DNA of 64,000 nt from assembly GCA_002083365.1 (NCBI GenBank), contig LVWS01000025.1, forward strand, positions 1-64,000, written 5' to 3'. Positions 52,031 through 60,448 of the stretch are shown in pieces; positions within the stretch are counted from its first letter, which is position 1, and each line of letters begins with the position of its first letter. The stretch comes from Nitrospira sp. SG-bin1 (GTDB taxonomy: Bacteria; Nitrospirota; Nitrospiria; Nitrospirales; Nitrospiraceae). The notes beneath the pieces were generated by a model that saw only the letters and a list, made by a program, of their open reading frames with translations, was not told the origin of the DNA and did no database searches. A program made the position numbers and the translations under genes.

Positions 52031-53233
52031 GTGTCTGGGATCTGGCACATGTTGAAAAGCGGACATTGGCCGTCATTGGCGGGGGCGTGGCTGCACCTGA
52101 CGGTCAGTTTCATGGTCTGGCTGCTGATTGGGGCGATGAGCATTCCGCTCATGGCGGCTCTGCAGCTGAGCGATGCTGAGATCGCTTGGCTCGTATCCTT
52201 GCCGTTACTCGGCGGGGCGGTGTTACGGATGGTGGCCGGATGGAGTGCCGATTGGTTCGGTGCGCGGTCCACGGCAGTGGCGATTCTCTTGGCGGAGCTT
52301 CTGGTGTTGTTCTGGGGCTGGCTCGGCGTAACCGGGTATGGAGAAGCGCTGGCCTTTTCGATCTGCCTCGGCGTGGCAGGGGCGAGTTTTGCGGTCGCCC
52401 TCCCGATTGCGAGCCGGGCCTATCCCTCGTCGGCGCAGGGATTCGTGCTCGGCATCGCCGCATCGGGGAATGTCGGCACCGTGCTCATTCTCTTCTTGGC
52501 GCCGCGTTGGACTGCCGTGATGGAGTGGCATCAAGTCTGCGGCATCATGGCCGGGGTTGTTGCGGCGACCCTGGTGGTATTCGTGCTGGCGGTCCCTCGA
52601 ACAACCTTGGTTCCTGAATCTCATGTGAGGGCGTGGTGGCACGATGCAGCGCGGTTGATTCACCGGCGTTCAGCCTATTGGCTCTGTTTCCTCTACGCGA
52701 TTACGTTCGGCGGTTTCGTGGGCTTGTGCAGCGTGCTCCCGCTGCTGCTGCACGATGTCTATCGTGTCGATGCGATTCAGGCAGGGACGGTAGTGGCTCT
52801 GTGTGGACTCATAGGGAGCATGATCCGTCCGGTCGGCGGTTATGTGGCGGATCGGCAAGGGGGGCTGCGGGCGCTCTATTATGTTCTGCCTGTCATCGCG
52901 GGAGCGGTGGTGGCGGTGGTCGGCCCTTCGGGCACGATGGCCGTGGCGATGATGGTGGTGGCAACGGCGGCGATGGGGTTCGGGAACGGCGTCGTGTTCC
53001 AGTTGGTGGCGGAATGGTTTCCCAAGGACATCGGATTGGCTTCCGGTGTGGTCGGGGCTTCGGGTGCCATCGGCGGATTTCTGTTGCCGATACTCCTCGG
53101 CATGATCAAGGGGTTCTCAGGCGGCTACGAGCTTGGACTCTGGGTGTTCGCCGGGTCCACGGTGTGTGCATGGGGTACGGTAATGGTCGCATTGCGGACC
53201 GACAGGGCTTCGCCGGTCGAGCTTTCCCCTTGA
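52031..53233 (+). CDS. MFS transporter, NarK/NNP-type nitrate/nitrite carrier
   Basis: The ~400-residue protein has about 12 predicted membrane spans. The nitrate/nitrite porter signature is visible in LGVAGASFAVALPIASRAYP (about residues 110-130) and in the second half as GFGNGVVFQLVAEWFPKD. It probably exchanges or exports nitrite/nitrate across the inner membrane; direction cannot be read from sequence. GTG 52031 is chosen because GGAGG lies six bases upstream; ATG 52049 is an alternative. The carrier fits a nitrite-oxidising lifestyle, but substrate is inferred. Confidence 0.82.
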   Translation: MSGIWHMLKSGHWPSLAGAWLHLTVSFMVWLLIGAMSIPLMAALQLSDAEIAWLVSLPLLGGAVLRMVAGWSADWFGARSTAVAILLAELLVLFWGWLGVTGYGEALAFSICLGVAGASFAVALPIASRAYPSSAQGFVLGIAASGNVGTVLILFLAPRWTAVMEWHQVCGIMAGVVAATLVVFVLAVPRTTLVPESHVRAWWHDAARLIHRRSAYWLCFLYAITFGGFVGLCSVLPLLLHDVYRVDAIQAGTVVALCGLIGSMIRPVGGYVADRQGGLRALYYVLPVIAGAVVAVVGPSGTMAVAMMVVATAAMGFGNGVVFQLVAEWFPKDIGLASGVVGASGAIGGFLLPILLGMIKGFSGGYELGLWVFAGSTVCAWGTVMVALRTDRASPVELSP

Positions 53234-53308
53234 GCATTCCCCGCTATTCGATCATCCTTCAAAAAAACATGTTCAAGATTCAGTCTGAAATGCTAGATTG
53301 GTGGCCTT

Positions 53309-54517
53309 ATGCCCACGCCATTCAACCACATTGAAGACGCCATCCGGGACATTAAGAAGGGGAAGTTCATTATTCTGGTCGACGACGAGGATCGGGAAAA
53401 CGAAGGGGACCTTGTCATTGCCGCGGAGAAGGTCACTCCGCAGGCCATCAACTTCATGGCCAAACATGCGCGCGGACTGATTTGCTTAGCCCTGACGCCG
53501 GAGCGGGTGGAAGAACTGCAGTTGCCCCAGCAGGCTTCCGAGAATACCGCGACGTTCGGCACCGCTTTTACCGTCTCGATCGACGCACGAAAGGACATTA
53601 CGACGGGGATCTCGGCCGCGGATCGGGCGACGACGATCCATGTGGCGATTGATCCAAAATGTAAACCCAGTGATCTCGCCCGACCCGGTCACGTCTTCCC
53701 TCTCAAAGCGCAGACCGGCGGAGTGCTCAAACGCGCGGGACAAACAGAGGGATCGGTCGATCTCGCCCGGTTGGCGGGGCTACGTCCTGCGGGTGTCATC
53801 TGCGAAATCATGAACCCGGACGGGACCATGGCTCGCGTGCCGGAGCTGACGAAATTTGCCAAGACCCATAAGTTGAAGATGGTGACCGTGAAGGCCTTGA
53901 TCGAATACCGCATGAAGCGGGAGACCTTCGTCAAACGGATGGCGAGCGCGCGATTACCCACGACCTTCGGTGAATTTGAGGCGGTGGCCTTCGAGAATCA
54001 GATCGACGGCGTGACGCATATTGCCTTGGTCAAGGGACGCGTAGACGGTGGGACCCCGACGCTTGTCCGGGTGCACTCCGGATGTCTGACGGCCGACGCG
54101 CTGGGATCGTTGCGTTGCGATTGCCGGGATCAACTGCACTCCGCGATGGAGATCATCCAGAAGGAAGGCCGAGGCGTTCTTCTGTACCTGAATCAAGAAG
54201 GCCGAGGAATCGGGTTATTGAACAAGATCAAAGCCTATGGTCTGCAGGATCAGGGGAGTGATACGGTTGAAGCCAATCTGCAACTCGGATTCAAGGCCGA
54301 TCTCCGTGATTATGGGGTGGGAGCTCAAATTCTCGCGAATCTTGGCCTGCATCAGATCAAGCTGATTACGAACAATCCGCGGAAGATCGTCGGGATCGAA
54401 GGATACGGTCTCCGAGTCGTTGAACGGGTTCCCATCGAGGTCCCGCCCCGCGCTGCGAATGTCCGGTATCTTCAAACAAAGAAGGCGAAGCTCGGCCACC
54501 TTCTCAAGAAAGTCTGA
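53309..54517 (+). CDS. ribBA: Bifunctional DHBP synthase / GTP cyclohydrolase II
   Basis: RibBA supplies both precursors of riboflavin. It has 402 residues. The N-terminal RibB domain (~1-205) has VDDEDRENEGDL and PGHVFPLKAQTGGVLKRAGQTEG. The C-terminal RibA domain (~206-402) has the zinc ligands Cys259, Cys270 and Cys272 in HSGCLTADALGSLRCDC, plus LNQEGRGIGL. ribH and nusB follow. No FMN riboswitch was recognised upstream. Confidence 0.97.
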   Translation: MPTPFNHIEDAIRDIKKGKFIILVDDEDRENEGDLVIAAEKVTPQAINFMAKHARGLICLALTPERVEELQLPQQASENTATFGTAFTVSIDARKDITTGISAADRATTIHVAIDPKCKPSDLARPGHVFPLKAQTGGVLKRAGQTEGSVDLARLAGLRPAGVICEIMNPDGTMARVPELTKFAKTHKLKMVTVKALIEYRMKRETFVKRMASARLPTTFGEFEAVAFENQIDGVTHIALVKGRVDGGTPTLVRVHSGCLTADALGSLRCDCRDQLHSAMEIIQKEGRGVLLYLNQEGRGIGLLNKIKAYGLQDQGSDTVEANLQLGFKADLRDYGVGAQILANLGLHQIKLITNNPRKIVGIEGYGLRVVERVPIEVPPRAANVRYLQTKKAKLGHLLKKV

Positions 54518-54573
54518 CGCGCGCGTCGGCTCGCGTGCTCGCTGTAAAGCGTAGGACAAAACGGTAATGAACG

Positions 54574-55101
54574 ATGAGGTATAAAAAAACGGGGCGGTCC
54601 GCGGCGGGACTTCGGTTCGGCATCGTCGCGGCGAAGTTCAATCAAGAGGTCACGAGTAAATTGCTGAGTGCCTGCACGGATACGCTGACGGCCCATGGTG
54701 TCCGGAAAGAGGATCTTCATGTCGTGCGAGTCCCGGGAGCGTTTGAAATCCCGCTTATCGCGCGCGCCATGGCCAAGTCGTATCGGGTTGATGCGGTGAT
54801 TTGCTTGGGAGCGGTGATTCGTGGCGGCACCCCGCATTTCGAGTATATCAGCGCCGAAGTCAGCCGGGGCATCGGTCAAGCGGCCTTAGACACCGATGTT
54901 CCGATCATTTTCGGCGTATTGACCACTGACACGGTTGCGCAGGCAGTGGAACGTGCGGACAGGAAGACATTCAACCGTGGCGGGGAGGCGGCGAAGTCTG
55001 CGATCGAAATGGTGAGGGTGATGAGACACGTGAAGACCCTGGGACTGGATGCGGGGCCATCGGCCGGATCCCGGTCGGTCGTGCGGCGGTCAGCGAACTA
55101 G
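54574..55101 (+). CDS. ribH: 6,7-dimethyl-8-ribityllumazine synthase
   Basis: RibH condenses the two RibBA-derived intermediates to lumazine. It is 175 residues, with FGIVAAKFNQEVTSKLL, the active-site VPGAFEIPL, the GAVIRGGTPHFEYIS loop and GVLTTDTVAQAVERA. A ~15-residue Gly/Ser/Arg tail follows the core. It lies 56 bp after ribBA and 3 bp before nusB. Confidence 0.97.
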   Translation: MRYKKTGRSAAGLRFGIVAAKFNQEVTSKLLSACTDTLTAHGVRKEDLHVVRVPGAFEIPLIARAMAKSYRVDAVICLGAVIRGGTPHFEYISAEVSRGIGQAALDTDVPIIFGVLTTDTVAQAVERADRKTFNRGGEAAKSAIEMVRVMRHVKTLGLDAGPSAGSRSVVRRSAN

Positions 55102-55104
55102 TGT

Positions 55105-55566
55105 ATGGGAGTTCGTCATCAGGCACGTGAGCGGGCCTTGCAAATCTTGTTTCAGCAGGACATCCATGGGAAGGCCGACGTGCGTCTCGATGAGTTTTGG
55201 CGTGAATACTCGGCGTCCGATGAGGCCAAAGCGTTCGCGGAACGGTTGGTGCGGGGGGTGCTTGAGCACAAGAAGGAGCTGGATGCCACCATCGGCAGGT
55301 ACGCGACGAATTGGACGGTGAGCCGCATGCCGATCGTTGACCGCAACATTTTGCGGGCCGGATTGTATGAGTTGTTGTGGGAGGACGACGTGCCGGCGAA
55401 GGTCACGATGGACGAAGCCATCGAACTCGCGAAGCGTTTCGGCGACGACGATGCCTCAAAGTTCGTGAACGCGGTGCTGGACAAGGCCTTGGCGACCGAG
55501 TCCCGGCTGGCTGCGAAGCGGGCGGATCCGGAACGGGGGACCTGGAGGAAAGCGGATCGTGATTGA
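55105..55566 (+). CDS. nusB: Transcription antitermination factor NusB
   Basis: NusB with S10 (NusE) loads onto boxA RNA for rRNA antitermination. It is 153 residues, with [18 protein letters not shown] at the N-terminus, [18 protein letters not shown] and the C-terminal [11 protein letters not shown]. The ribH-nusB pairing is common. The 3' end overlaps the purB start by 8 bp. Its last ~20 residues are a charged tail. Confidence 0.96.
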
Positions 55567-56905
55567 ACGGTACACACGTCCCCGGATGAAGGCCGTCTGG
55601 GAACTGAAGCACAAGTATGAAATCTGGCTCGAGGTGGAACTGCAGGCCTGTGCGGCCTTCGAGCGGGCTAAACAGGCGCCGCGTGGGACCGCGGATAAAA
55701 TTCGGAAGAAGGCTAGGATCAACGTCGACCGAATCGCCGAAATCGAAAAGATCACCAAGCATGATGTGATCGCCTTTCTCGAATCGCTCATGGACACGGT
55801 AGGACCGGAACATCGGTTTCTCCACATGGGCCTCACCTCGTCGGATATCGTGGATACCTCCCTTGCCGTTCAGATGACCGAAGCTCTCGATCTGATCCTG
55901 GAAGGAGTCGAAGGTTTTTTGGCGACCTTAAAACGGCAGTCATTCCGTTACAAGGACCATGTGATGGTGGGCCGGTCGCACGGTATCCATGGAGAGCCCA
56001 TCTCGTTTGGACTGAAAATGGCCCTGTGGTATGAAGAAGTTCGTCGCCATCACGAACGGTTACGGCAGGTGAGAAGCGAGATTGCGGTCGGCAAACTCTC
56101 CGGGGCCATGGGGACGTTCGCGCATCAGGGACCCGACATCGAGGAATATGTATGTGCCAAGCTGGGCTTGAAGGCGGATCCCGTCTCGAATCAAGTCGTC
56201 CAACGGGACCGGCATGCGTCATATGCGACCGCCCTTGCGTTGCTTGCGGCCAGCATCGAAAAAATTGCCACGGAGATCCGTCACCTTCAGCGCACCGAGG
56301 TGCTCGAAGCGGAGGAGTATTTTTCCGAAGGTCAAAAGGGATCCTCGGCGATGCCTCATAAACGGAACCCGATCGTGTCGGAGAATCTCTGCGGCTTGGC
56401 GCGGCTCGTGCGGGCCAACAGCGTGGCGGCGATGGAAAATGTCGCCCTGTGGCATGAACGCGACATCAGCCATTCGTCGGTCGAGCGGGTGATCATGCCG
56501 GACAGCACGATTTTAATCGACTATATGCTCGCCAAGGTGACGGATCTCATTGAGCGTTTGGTCGTCTATCCTGATCGGATGAGGCGAAACCTCGAATTGA
56601 CCGGGGGGCTCGTGTATTCCCAGCGGCTGCTGTTGGCCTTGATCGAGAAAGGGGCGCAGCGAAAAGAGTCCTACGAAGCGGTACAACGCAATGCCATGGC
56701 TTCCTGGAGAGGAGGAGGCGCGCTGCAAGAATTAGCCGGCAAAGATCCTTTTATCTCTCAACATCTGAAAAAAAGCGAGATTGCAGCCTGCTTCGACCCC
56801 AAATACTATTTACGACACCTCGATCGGATTTATCGCCGGGTGTTCAGACAGGACAGACAACGTTCAGCCGGTGTCCGAGGGAAGGGGAAGGGAGTGAGAG
56901 CATGA
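55559..56905 (+). CDS. purB: Adenylosuccinate lyase
   Basis: PurB acts twice in purine synthesis, releasing fumarate from SAICAR and from adenylosuccinate. It is 448 residues. The fumarase-superfamily signature [15 protein letters not shown] (~residues 258-272) contains the catalytic serine. [15 protein letters not shown] and the histidine in [10 protein letters not shown] are also present. It starts at GTG 55559, overlapping nusB, and ends with an ATGA overlap onto the chlorite dismutase gene. Confidence 0.97.
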
Positions 56906-57696
56906 GACGATCATTCCTCACGGGGCTGATGGGCATCGGCTTGATGATCGGTCTTGGGTTATCGAACGTACAGGCGGCGGCGGATCGGGAAACGCTTCTC
57001 ACTGAACCGGGAGTTTACGGCACGTTTGCCGTCTTTGCGCTCCATGAAGAGTGGGCGAAGCAAGAGCCGGCCGCACGGATCGTCCGCCTGACTTCACTCA
57101 AAGGTGTGGTGGAACAGCATCGAGAACATGTCGCCATCGATCTGTATGTGCTGCGAGGCCTCTACGATCAAGCCGATCTCATGTTCCGGATTCATGCGAC
57201 GGATTTGCGCGAGGTCCAGGAGTTTCTCCTGGATTTAAGGAGCAGCCAGTTCGGGAGATATCTCAAAACGGTCCGGATCATGCACGGACTGACCAAGAAA
57301 CCGAATTATGTTCCGGGATTCCCGGATCACATGAAGACGGAGTTAAAGACCCACAGCGAACCCGGTCAGAAGCCCTACGCCATCGTAATCCCGGTCCGGA
57401 AATCGGCCGAGTGGTGGGGACTGGATCAAGAGAAACGCGCCGCGATGATGCAGGAACATACCGCCGCCACGCTGCCTTACTTGAAGACCGTCAAACGCAA
57501 GCTTTATCACTCCACCGGACTGGACGATCAGGACTTCATCACGTATTTTGAAACCTCCAAGCTGGAGGACTTTCACAGCCTGGTGCTGTCGCTCGAAACG
57601 GTGCAGGAATTCCACTATACGCGGCGATTCGGAAATCCAACGATCCTTGGGACGATGAAATCGTTGGACGAGGTTGTAGAACTCTTGGTGCAATGA
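56902..57696 (+). CDS. cld: Chlorite dismutase, periplasmic
   Basis: Cld is a haem b enzyme that splits chlorite into chloride and O2. The 264-residue protein has a signal peptide cleaved near Ala25-Ala27, leaving a mature protein of about 238 residues, the size of the pentameric (lineage I) enzymes. The proximal haem ligand aligns with His186 (MQEHTAA), the distal arginine with Arg199 (TVKRKLYHSTG), and the proximal-pocket Lys167, Trp171 and Trp172 (RKSAEWWGLD) are kept. It closely resembles the Nitrospira defluvii enzyme from memory. Its ATG overlaps the purB stop. Confidence 0.93.
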   Translation: MRRSFLTGLMGIGLMIGLGLSNVQAAADRETLLTEPGVYGTFAVFALHEEWAKQEPAARIVRLTSLKGVVEQHREHVAIDLYVLRGLYDQADLMFRIHATDLREVQEFLLDLRSSQFGRYLKTVRIMHGLTKKPNYVPGFPDHMKTELKTHSEPGQKPYAIVIPVRKSAEWWGLDQEKRAAMMQEHTAATLPYLKTVKRKLYHSTGLDDQDFITYFETSKLEDFHSLVLSLETVQEFHYTRRFGNPTILGTMKSLDEVVELLVQ

Positions 57697-57717
57697 GCTG
57701 AACCACCGAGGTCCATC

Positions 57718-58422
57718 ATGGCGACGGGCGAACTTCTGTACGAAGGCAAAGCGAAGAAGATCTATTCCACGGACAATCCCGACCAGGTCGTGCAGTATTT
57801 CAAGGACGATGCGACGGCATTCAATGCACAAAAACGCGGCACCATCGTCGGGAAAGGCGTCATCAATAACAAGGTTTCCGAGCGGCTGTTTCGGCTGTTG
57901 GAGCAAAACGGAATACGGACCCACTTCGTCGACCGACTGACCGACAGGGAAATGCTTGCGAAGAGAGTCAGAATCGTGCCAGTCGAGGTCGTGGTGCGAA
58001 ACGTCGTCGCGGGGAGTTTGGCCAAGAGGCTCGGACTCAAAGAGGGAAACCGGATCGACCCGGCGGTCGTGGAATTTTATTATAAGAACGACTCGCTGGG
58101 AGATCCGCTGGTCAATGACGATCATTTACGGCTGATGAACGTGGCGACACCGGGCGTGTTGCGTGAACTGCGTGAACTCGGCCACGCCGTGAACAAGACC
58201 CTCAAGCCGTTCTTCACTGAGCGAAAGATGCAGCTTGTCGATCTCAAGTTGGAATTCGGCGTGTTTCATAACAAACTGATTCTGGCCGATGAAATTTCCC
58301 CGGACACTTGCCGGTTTTGGGATGTGACGACCGGTGAATCGATGGATAAGGATCGATTCAGGAAAGACATGGGGAAGATCGAAGAGGCGTATCAGGAGGT
58401 ATTAAGACGGGTGTGTGGGTAG
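57718..58422 (+). CDS. purC: SAICAR synthase
   Basis: PurC joins aspartate to CAIR to make SAICAR. It is 234 residues, with LLYEGKAKKIYSTDNPDQVV at the N-terminus, VPVEVVVRNVVAGSLAKRLG, and the signature LVDLKLEFG near residue 175. ADEISPDTCRFWDVTTGES is also conserved. It lies 21 bp after cld, with CCGAGGTCCATC upstream. PurB, which acts on its product, is encoded two genes earlier. Confidence 0.97.
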   Translation: MATGELLYEGKAKKIYSTDNPDQVVQYFKDDATAFNAQKRGTIVGKGVINNKVSERLFRLLEQNGIRTHFVDRLTDREMLAKRVRIVPVEVVVRNVVAGSLAKRLGLKEGNRIDPAVVEFYYKNDSLGDPLVNDDHLRLMNVATPGVLRELRELGHAVNKTLKPFFTERKMQLVDLKLEFGVFHNKLILADEISPDTCRFWDVTTGESMDKDRFRKDMGKIEEAYQEVLRRVCG

Positions 58423-58572
58423 AAGAGACCTTGCGCGCTCAATCCTATTGACTCGATCGGTCCGACGCAATGATTCGCGCCGAGGAAGACCATCGGTGAC
58501 GGACCGCCGATCCTGCGGGTGAATTGAACTGTCATTTCAACTTGTCGCCAAAGCACATAAAAGAGAACGTAC

Positions 58573-58791
58573 ATGCTGAAGGCGTATTTGAATTACGGCT
58601 TGATTGCGTCGGTGGTCATCTGGGCGGCCATCGTGGGCATCATGGCCTACCGATTGAACGAATCGCCCTGGCGGTGGGCGTTCGTCGCCTTGGTGTTGTG
58701 TGGTGGACTGACGGTCGCGGCGATCCTCTGGATCAAGAAATATGTGGATCGGTTGAACGAAGCTGAAGAAAATCGGGAGAGGAAGTCGTGA
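58573..58791 (+). CDS. Small two-span membrane protein
   Basis: The 72-residue protein has two predicted membrane helices, at about residues 6-26 (LNYGLIASVVIWAAIVGIMAY) and 35-54 (WAFVALVLCGGLTVAAILWI). A charged C-terminal tail follows. I do not recognise a family. The stop overlaps the purS start as GTGA, so translation of purS seems coupled to it, and it belongs to the purine operon structurally. Function unknown. Confidence 0.75.
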   Translation: MLKAYLNYGLIASVVIWAAIVGIMAYRLNESPWRWAFVALVLCGGLTVAAILWIKKYVDRLNEAEENRERKS

Positions 58792-59030
58792 AAGCCAAAA
58801 TTCACGTGACGCTGAAGCCGGGCATTTTGGATCCACAGGGCAAAGCGATCGAGCACGCGCTGGATACGTTGGGGTTTAAGAATGCGGCGAATGTGCGCGT
58901 CGGGAAATACATGGAGCTTGAACTACAGGAGCAGGATAAGATCAAGGCCGAGGCTGAGGTCAAAGCCATGTGTGAAAAACTCCTGGCGAATACGATTGTT
59001 GAGGAATATCGGTACGAATTGCAAGGTTGA
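58788..59030 (+). CDS. purS: Phosphoribosylformylglycinamidine synthase, PurS subunit
   Basis: PurS is the small bridging subunit of the three-part FGAM synthetase with PurQ and PurL. It is 80 residues: KAKIHVTLKPGILDPQGKAI, then LGFKNAANVRVGKYMELEL and a C-terminal CEKLLANTIVEEYRYEL. It starts at GTG 58788, overlapping the preceding small gene. Length and motifs are standard. Confidence 0.96.
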   Translation: MKAKIHVTLKPGILDPQGKAIEHALDTLGFKNAANVRVGKYMELELQEQDKIKAEAEVKAMCEKLLANTIVEEYRYELQG

Positions 59031-59095
59031 GGCTGAGTCGAGGTTCCAGACCCATTGCTCGGCCGTAACGTCAAACTGGGCTTTTTTTACAATCC

Positions 59096-59809
59096 ATGAA
59101 CATCGGCGTCCTGGTTTTTCCCGGCAGTAATTGCGATCACGATTGTCAGTACATTTTTCGTGACGTGCTTGGACAGGACGTGACGCTGGTGTGGCATAAG
59201 GAGACGTCAGTCGCCGGTTTGGATGCGGTGATCCTGCCGGGCGGATTTTCATACGGCGATTATCTTCGAACCGGAGCGATCGCCCGGTTTTCTCCGGTCA
59301 TGCAAGCCGTCAAGCAGTTCGCAGCCGAGGGAGGGCTGGTACTCGGAATCTGCAATGGATTCCAGATTCTCCTGGAAGCGGGTCTATTGCCCGGAGCCAT
59401 GCTGCGGAATCAGTCGGTACACTTTATCTGCCGAGAAACCTACATCAAAGTGGAGAACGCGGCGACCCCGTTTACGAATTCTTGCAGGTCCGGCCAAGTG
59501 CTCAAAATTCCCATCGCACACGCGGACGGGAATTACTACACCGATCCGGTCACGTTGGCCGGCCTTCAGGCAAACGCCCAAGTGATCTTTCGTTATTGCA
59601 CGGCTGAGGGGAAGGTGACGCCGGAGGCCTGTCCGAACGGTTCGCTCGACAATATTGCAGGTATCCGAAATGCCGAAGGTAATGTGTTGGGGATGATGCC
59701 GCATCCTGAACGATGCGCCGACGCGATACTGGGCAATGAAGACGGACGGGTCATCTTTCAATCCATGATCGAGTACTTGGAGCGAAGGGATCCGGCGAGA
59801 GTGCGGTGA
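59096..59809 (+). CDS. purQ: Phosphoribosylformylglycinamidine synthase, PurQ subunit
   Basis: PurQ is the glutaminase subunit that feeds ammonia to PurL. It is 237 residues. The class I amidotransferase nucleophile Cys lies in LVLGICNGFQILLEAGLLPG (~residue 87), and the catalytic His-Glu is in GMMPHPERCAD near the C-terminus. It is 65 bp after purS. Confidence 0.97.
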   Translation: MNIGVLVFPGSNCDHDCQYIFRDVLGQDVTLVWHKETSVAGLDAVILPGGFSYGDYLRTGAIARFSPVMQAVKQFAAEGGLVLGICNGFQILLEAGLLPGAMLRNQSVHFICRETYIKVENAATPFTNSCRSGQVLKIPIAHADGNYYTDPVTLAGLQANAQVIFRYCTAEGKVTPEACPNGSLDNIAGIRNAEGNVLGMMPHPERCADAILGNEDGRVIFQSMIEYLERRDPARVR

Positions 59810-59942
59810 GCGCTCCAACGGTGATGTGGCCGATATCGCTCTCCAGAGGATTGAAGATGGAAAGTCGTCGCGGTAAAGTATTGCGTCGGTTATGTGTATC
59901 AGCGTTACTTTTTTTTCATAATAATAAATGAGGAGGGTCGCG

Positions 59943-60278
59943 ATGGGACGTGTAGGTGCAGTGTTGGCGATCGTAGGTCTGTTGGCCTTGGGTGCTGGTG
60001 TCAATGGTTGGGCCGCGACGGATGATGGCAGCAAGATCGCCATAAAGAGTCCGGCAGCGGGCGCCAAAGTCGGGAGCGACGTCGAAGTGGTCTACGAGCT
60101 CACGAAGGGGAGCCAGGCGACGCATGCCCATTGTTTCGTGGATGGAGAATATCAAAAGGGGTGGAAGGGGACTGTCAAGGGGATGTCGCCCGGGACCCAT
60201 GAGATTAAGGTCGTGGCGGCGAACAAGGATCATGAAACATTAGCCGCTGAATCATCCGTTAAAGTAGAAGTACGGTAG
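59943..60278 (+). CDS. Small secreted beta-rich protein within the pur cluster
   Basis: The 111-residue protein has a signal peptide (AVLAIVGLLALGAGVNGWA) and a single domain beginning KIAIKSPAAGAKVGSDVEV. The repeated strand pattern and the MSPGTHEIKVVAANKD segment suggest an immunoglobulin-like fold, as in some exported proteins of unknown function. HAHCFVDGEYQKGW is a notable motif, with two His and one Cys. ATG 59943 is preferred to ATG 59928 because GAGGAGGG lies just before it. It has no obvious link to purine synthesis. Confidence 0.75.
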   Translation: MGRVGAVLAIVGLLALGAGVNGWAATDDGSKIAIKSPAAGAKVGSDVEVVYELTKGSQATHAHCFVDGEYQKGWKGTVKGMSPGTHEIKVVAANKDHETLAAESSVKVEVR

Positions 60279-60448
60279 AAAAAGCTCGGGATCTTAGTCC
60301 TCGGACCGACGGGCTGGCGAGGCGCGAATCCAGTGCCTCGCCGGTCACGTTGCGCAATGCTGGCAACTGTGGCATGCATATCCTGGAGCTGAGCAATCAG
60401 TAGGTCAAAATGCCCCGTGGAAATCTTTCTCGCTGTGACCACTAGGGC

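Noticed and set aside
60314..60344. 10-bp hairpin (CTGGCGAGGC with GCCTCGCCGG) before purL
   Set aside because: The stem is good but no T-run follows, so I did not call it an intrinsic terminator. It may be a transcript structure.
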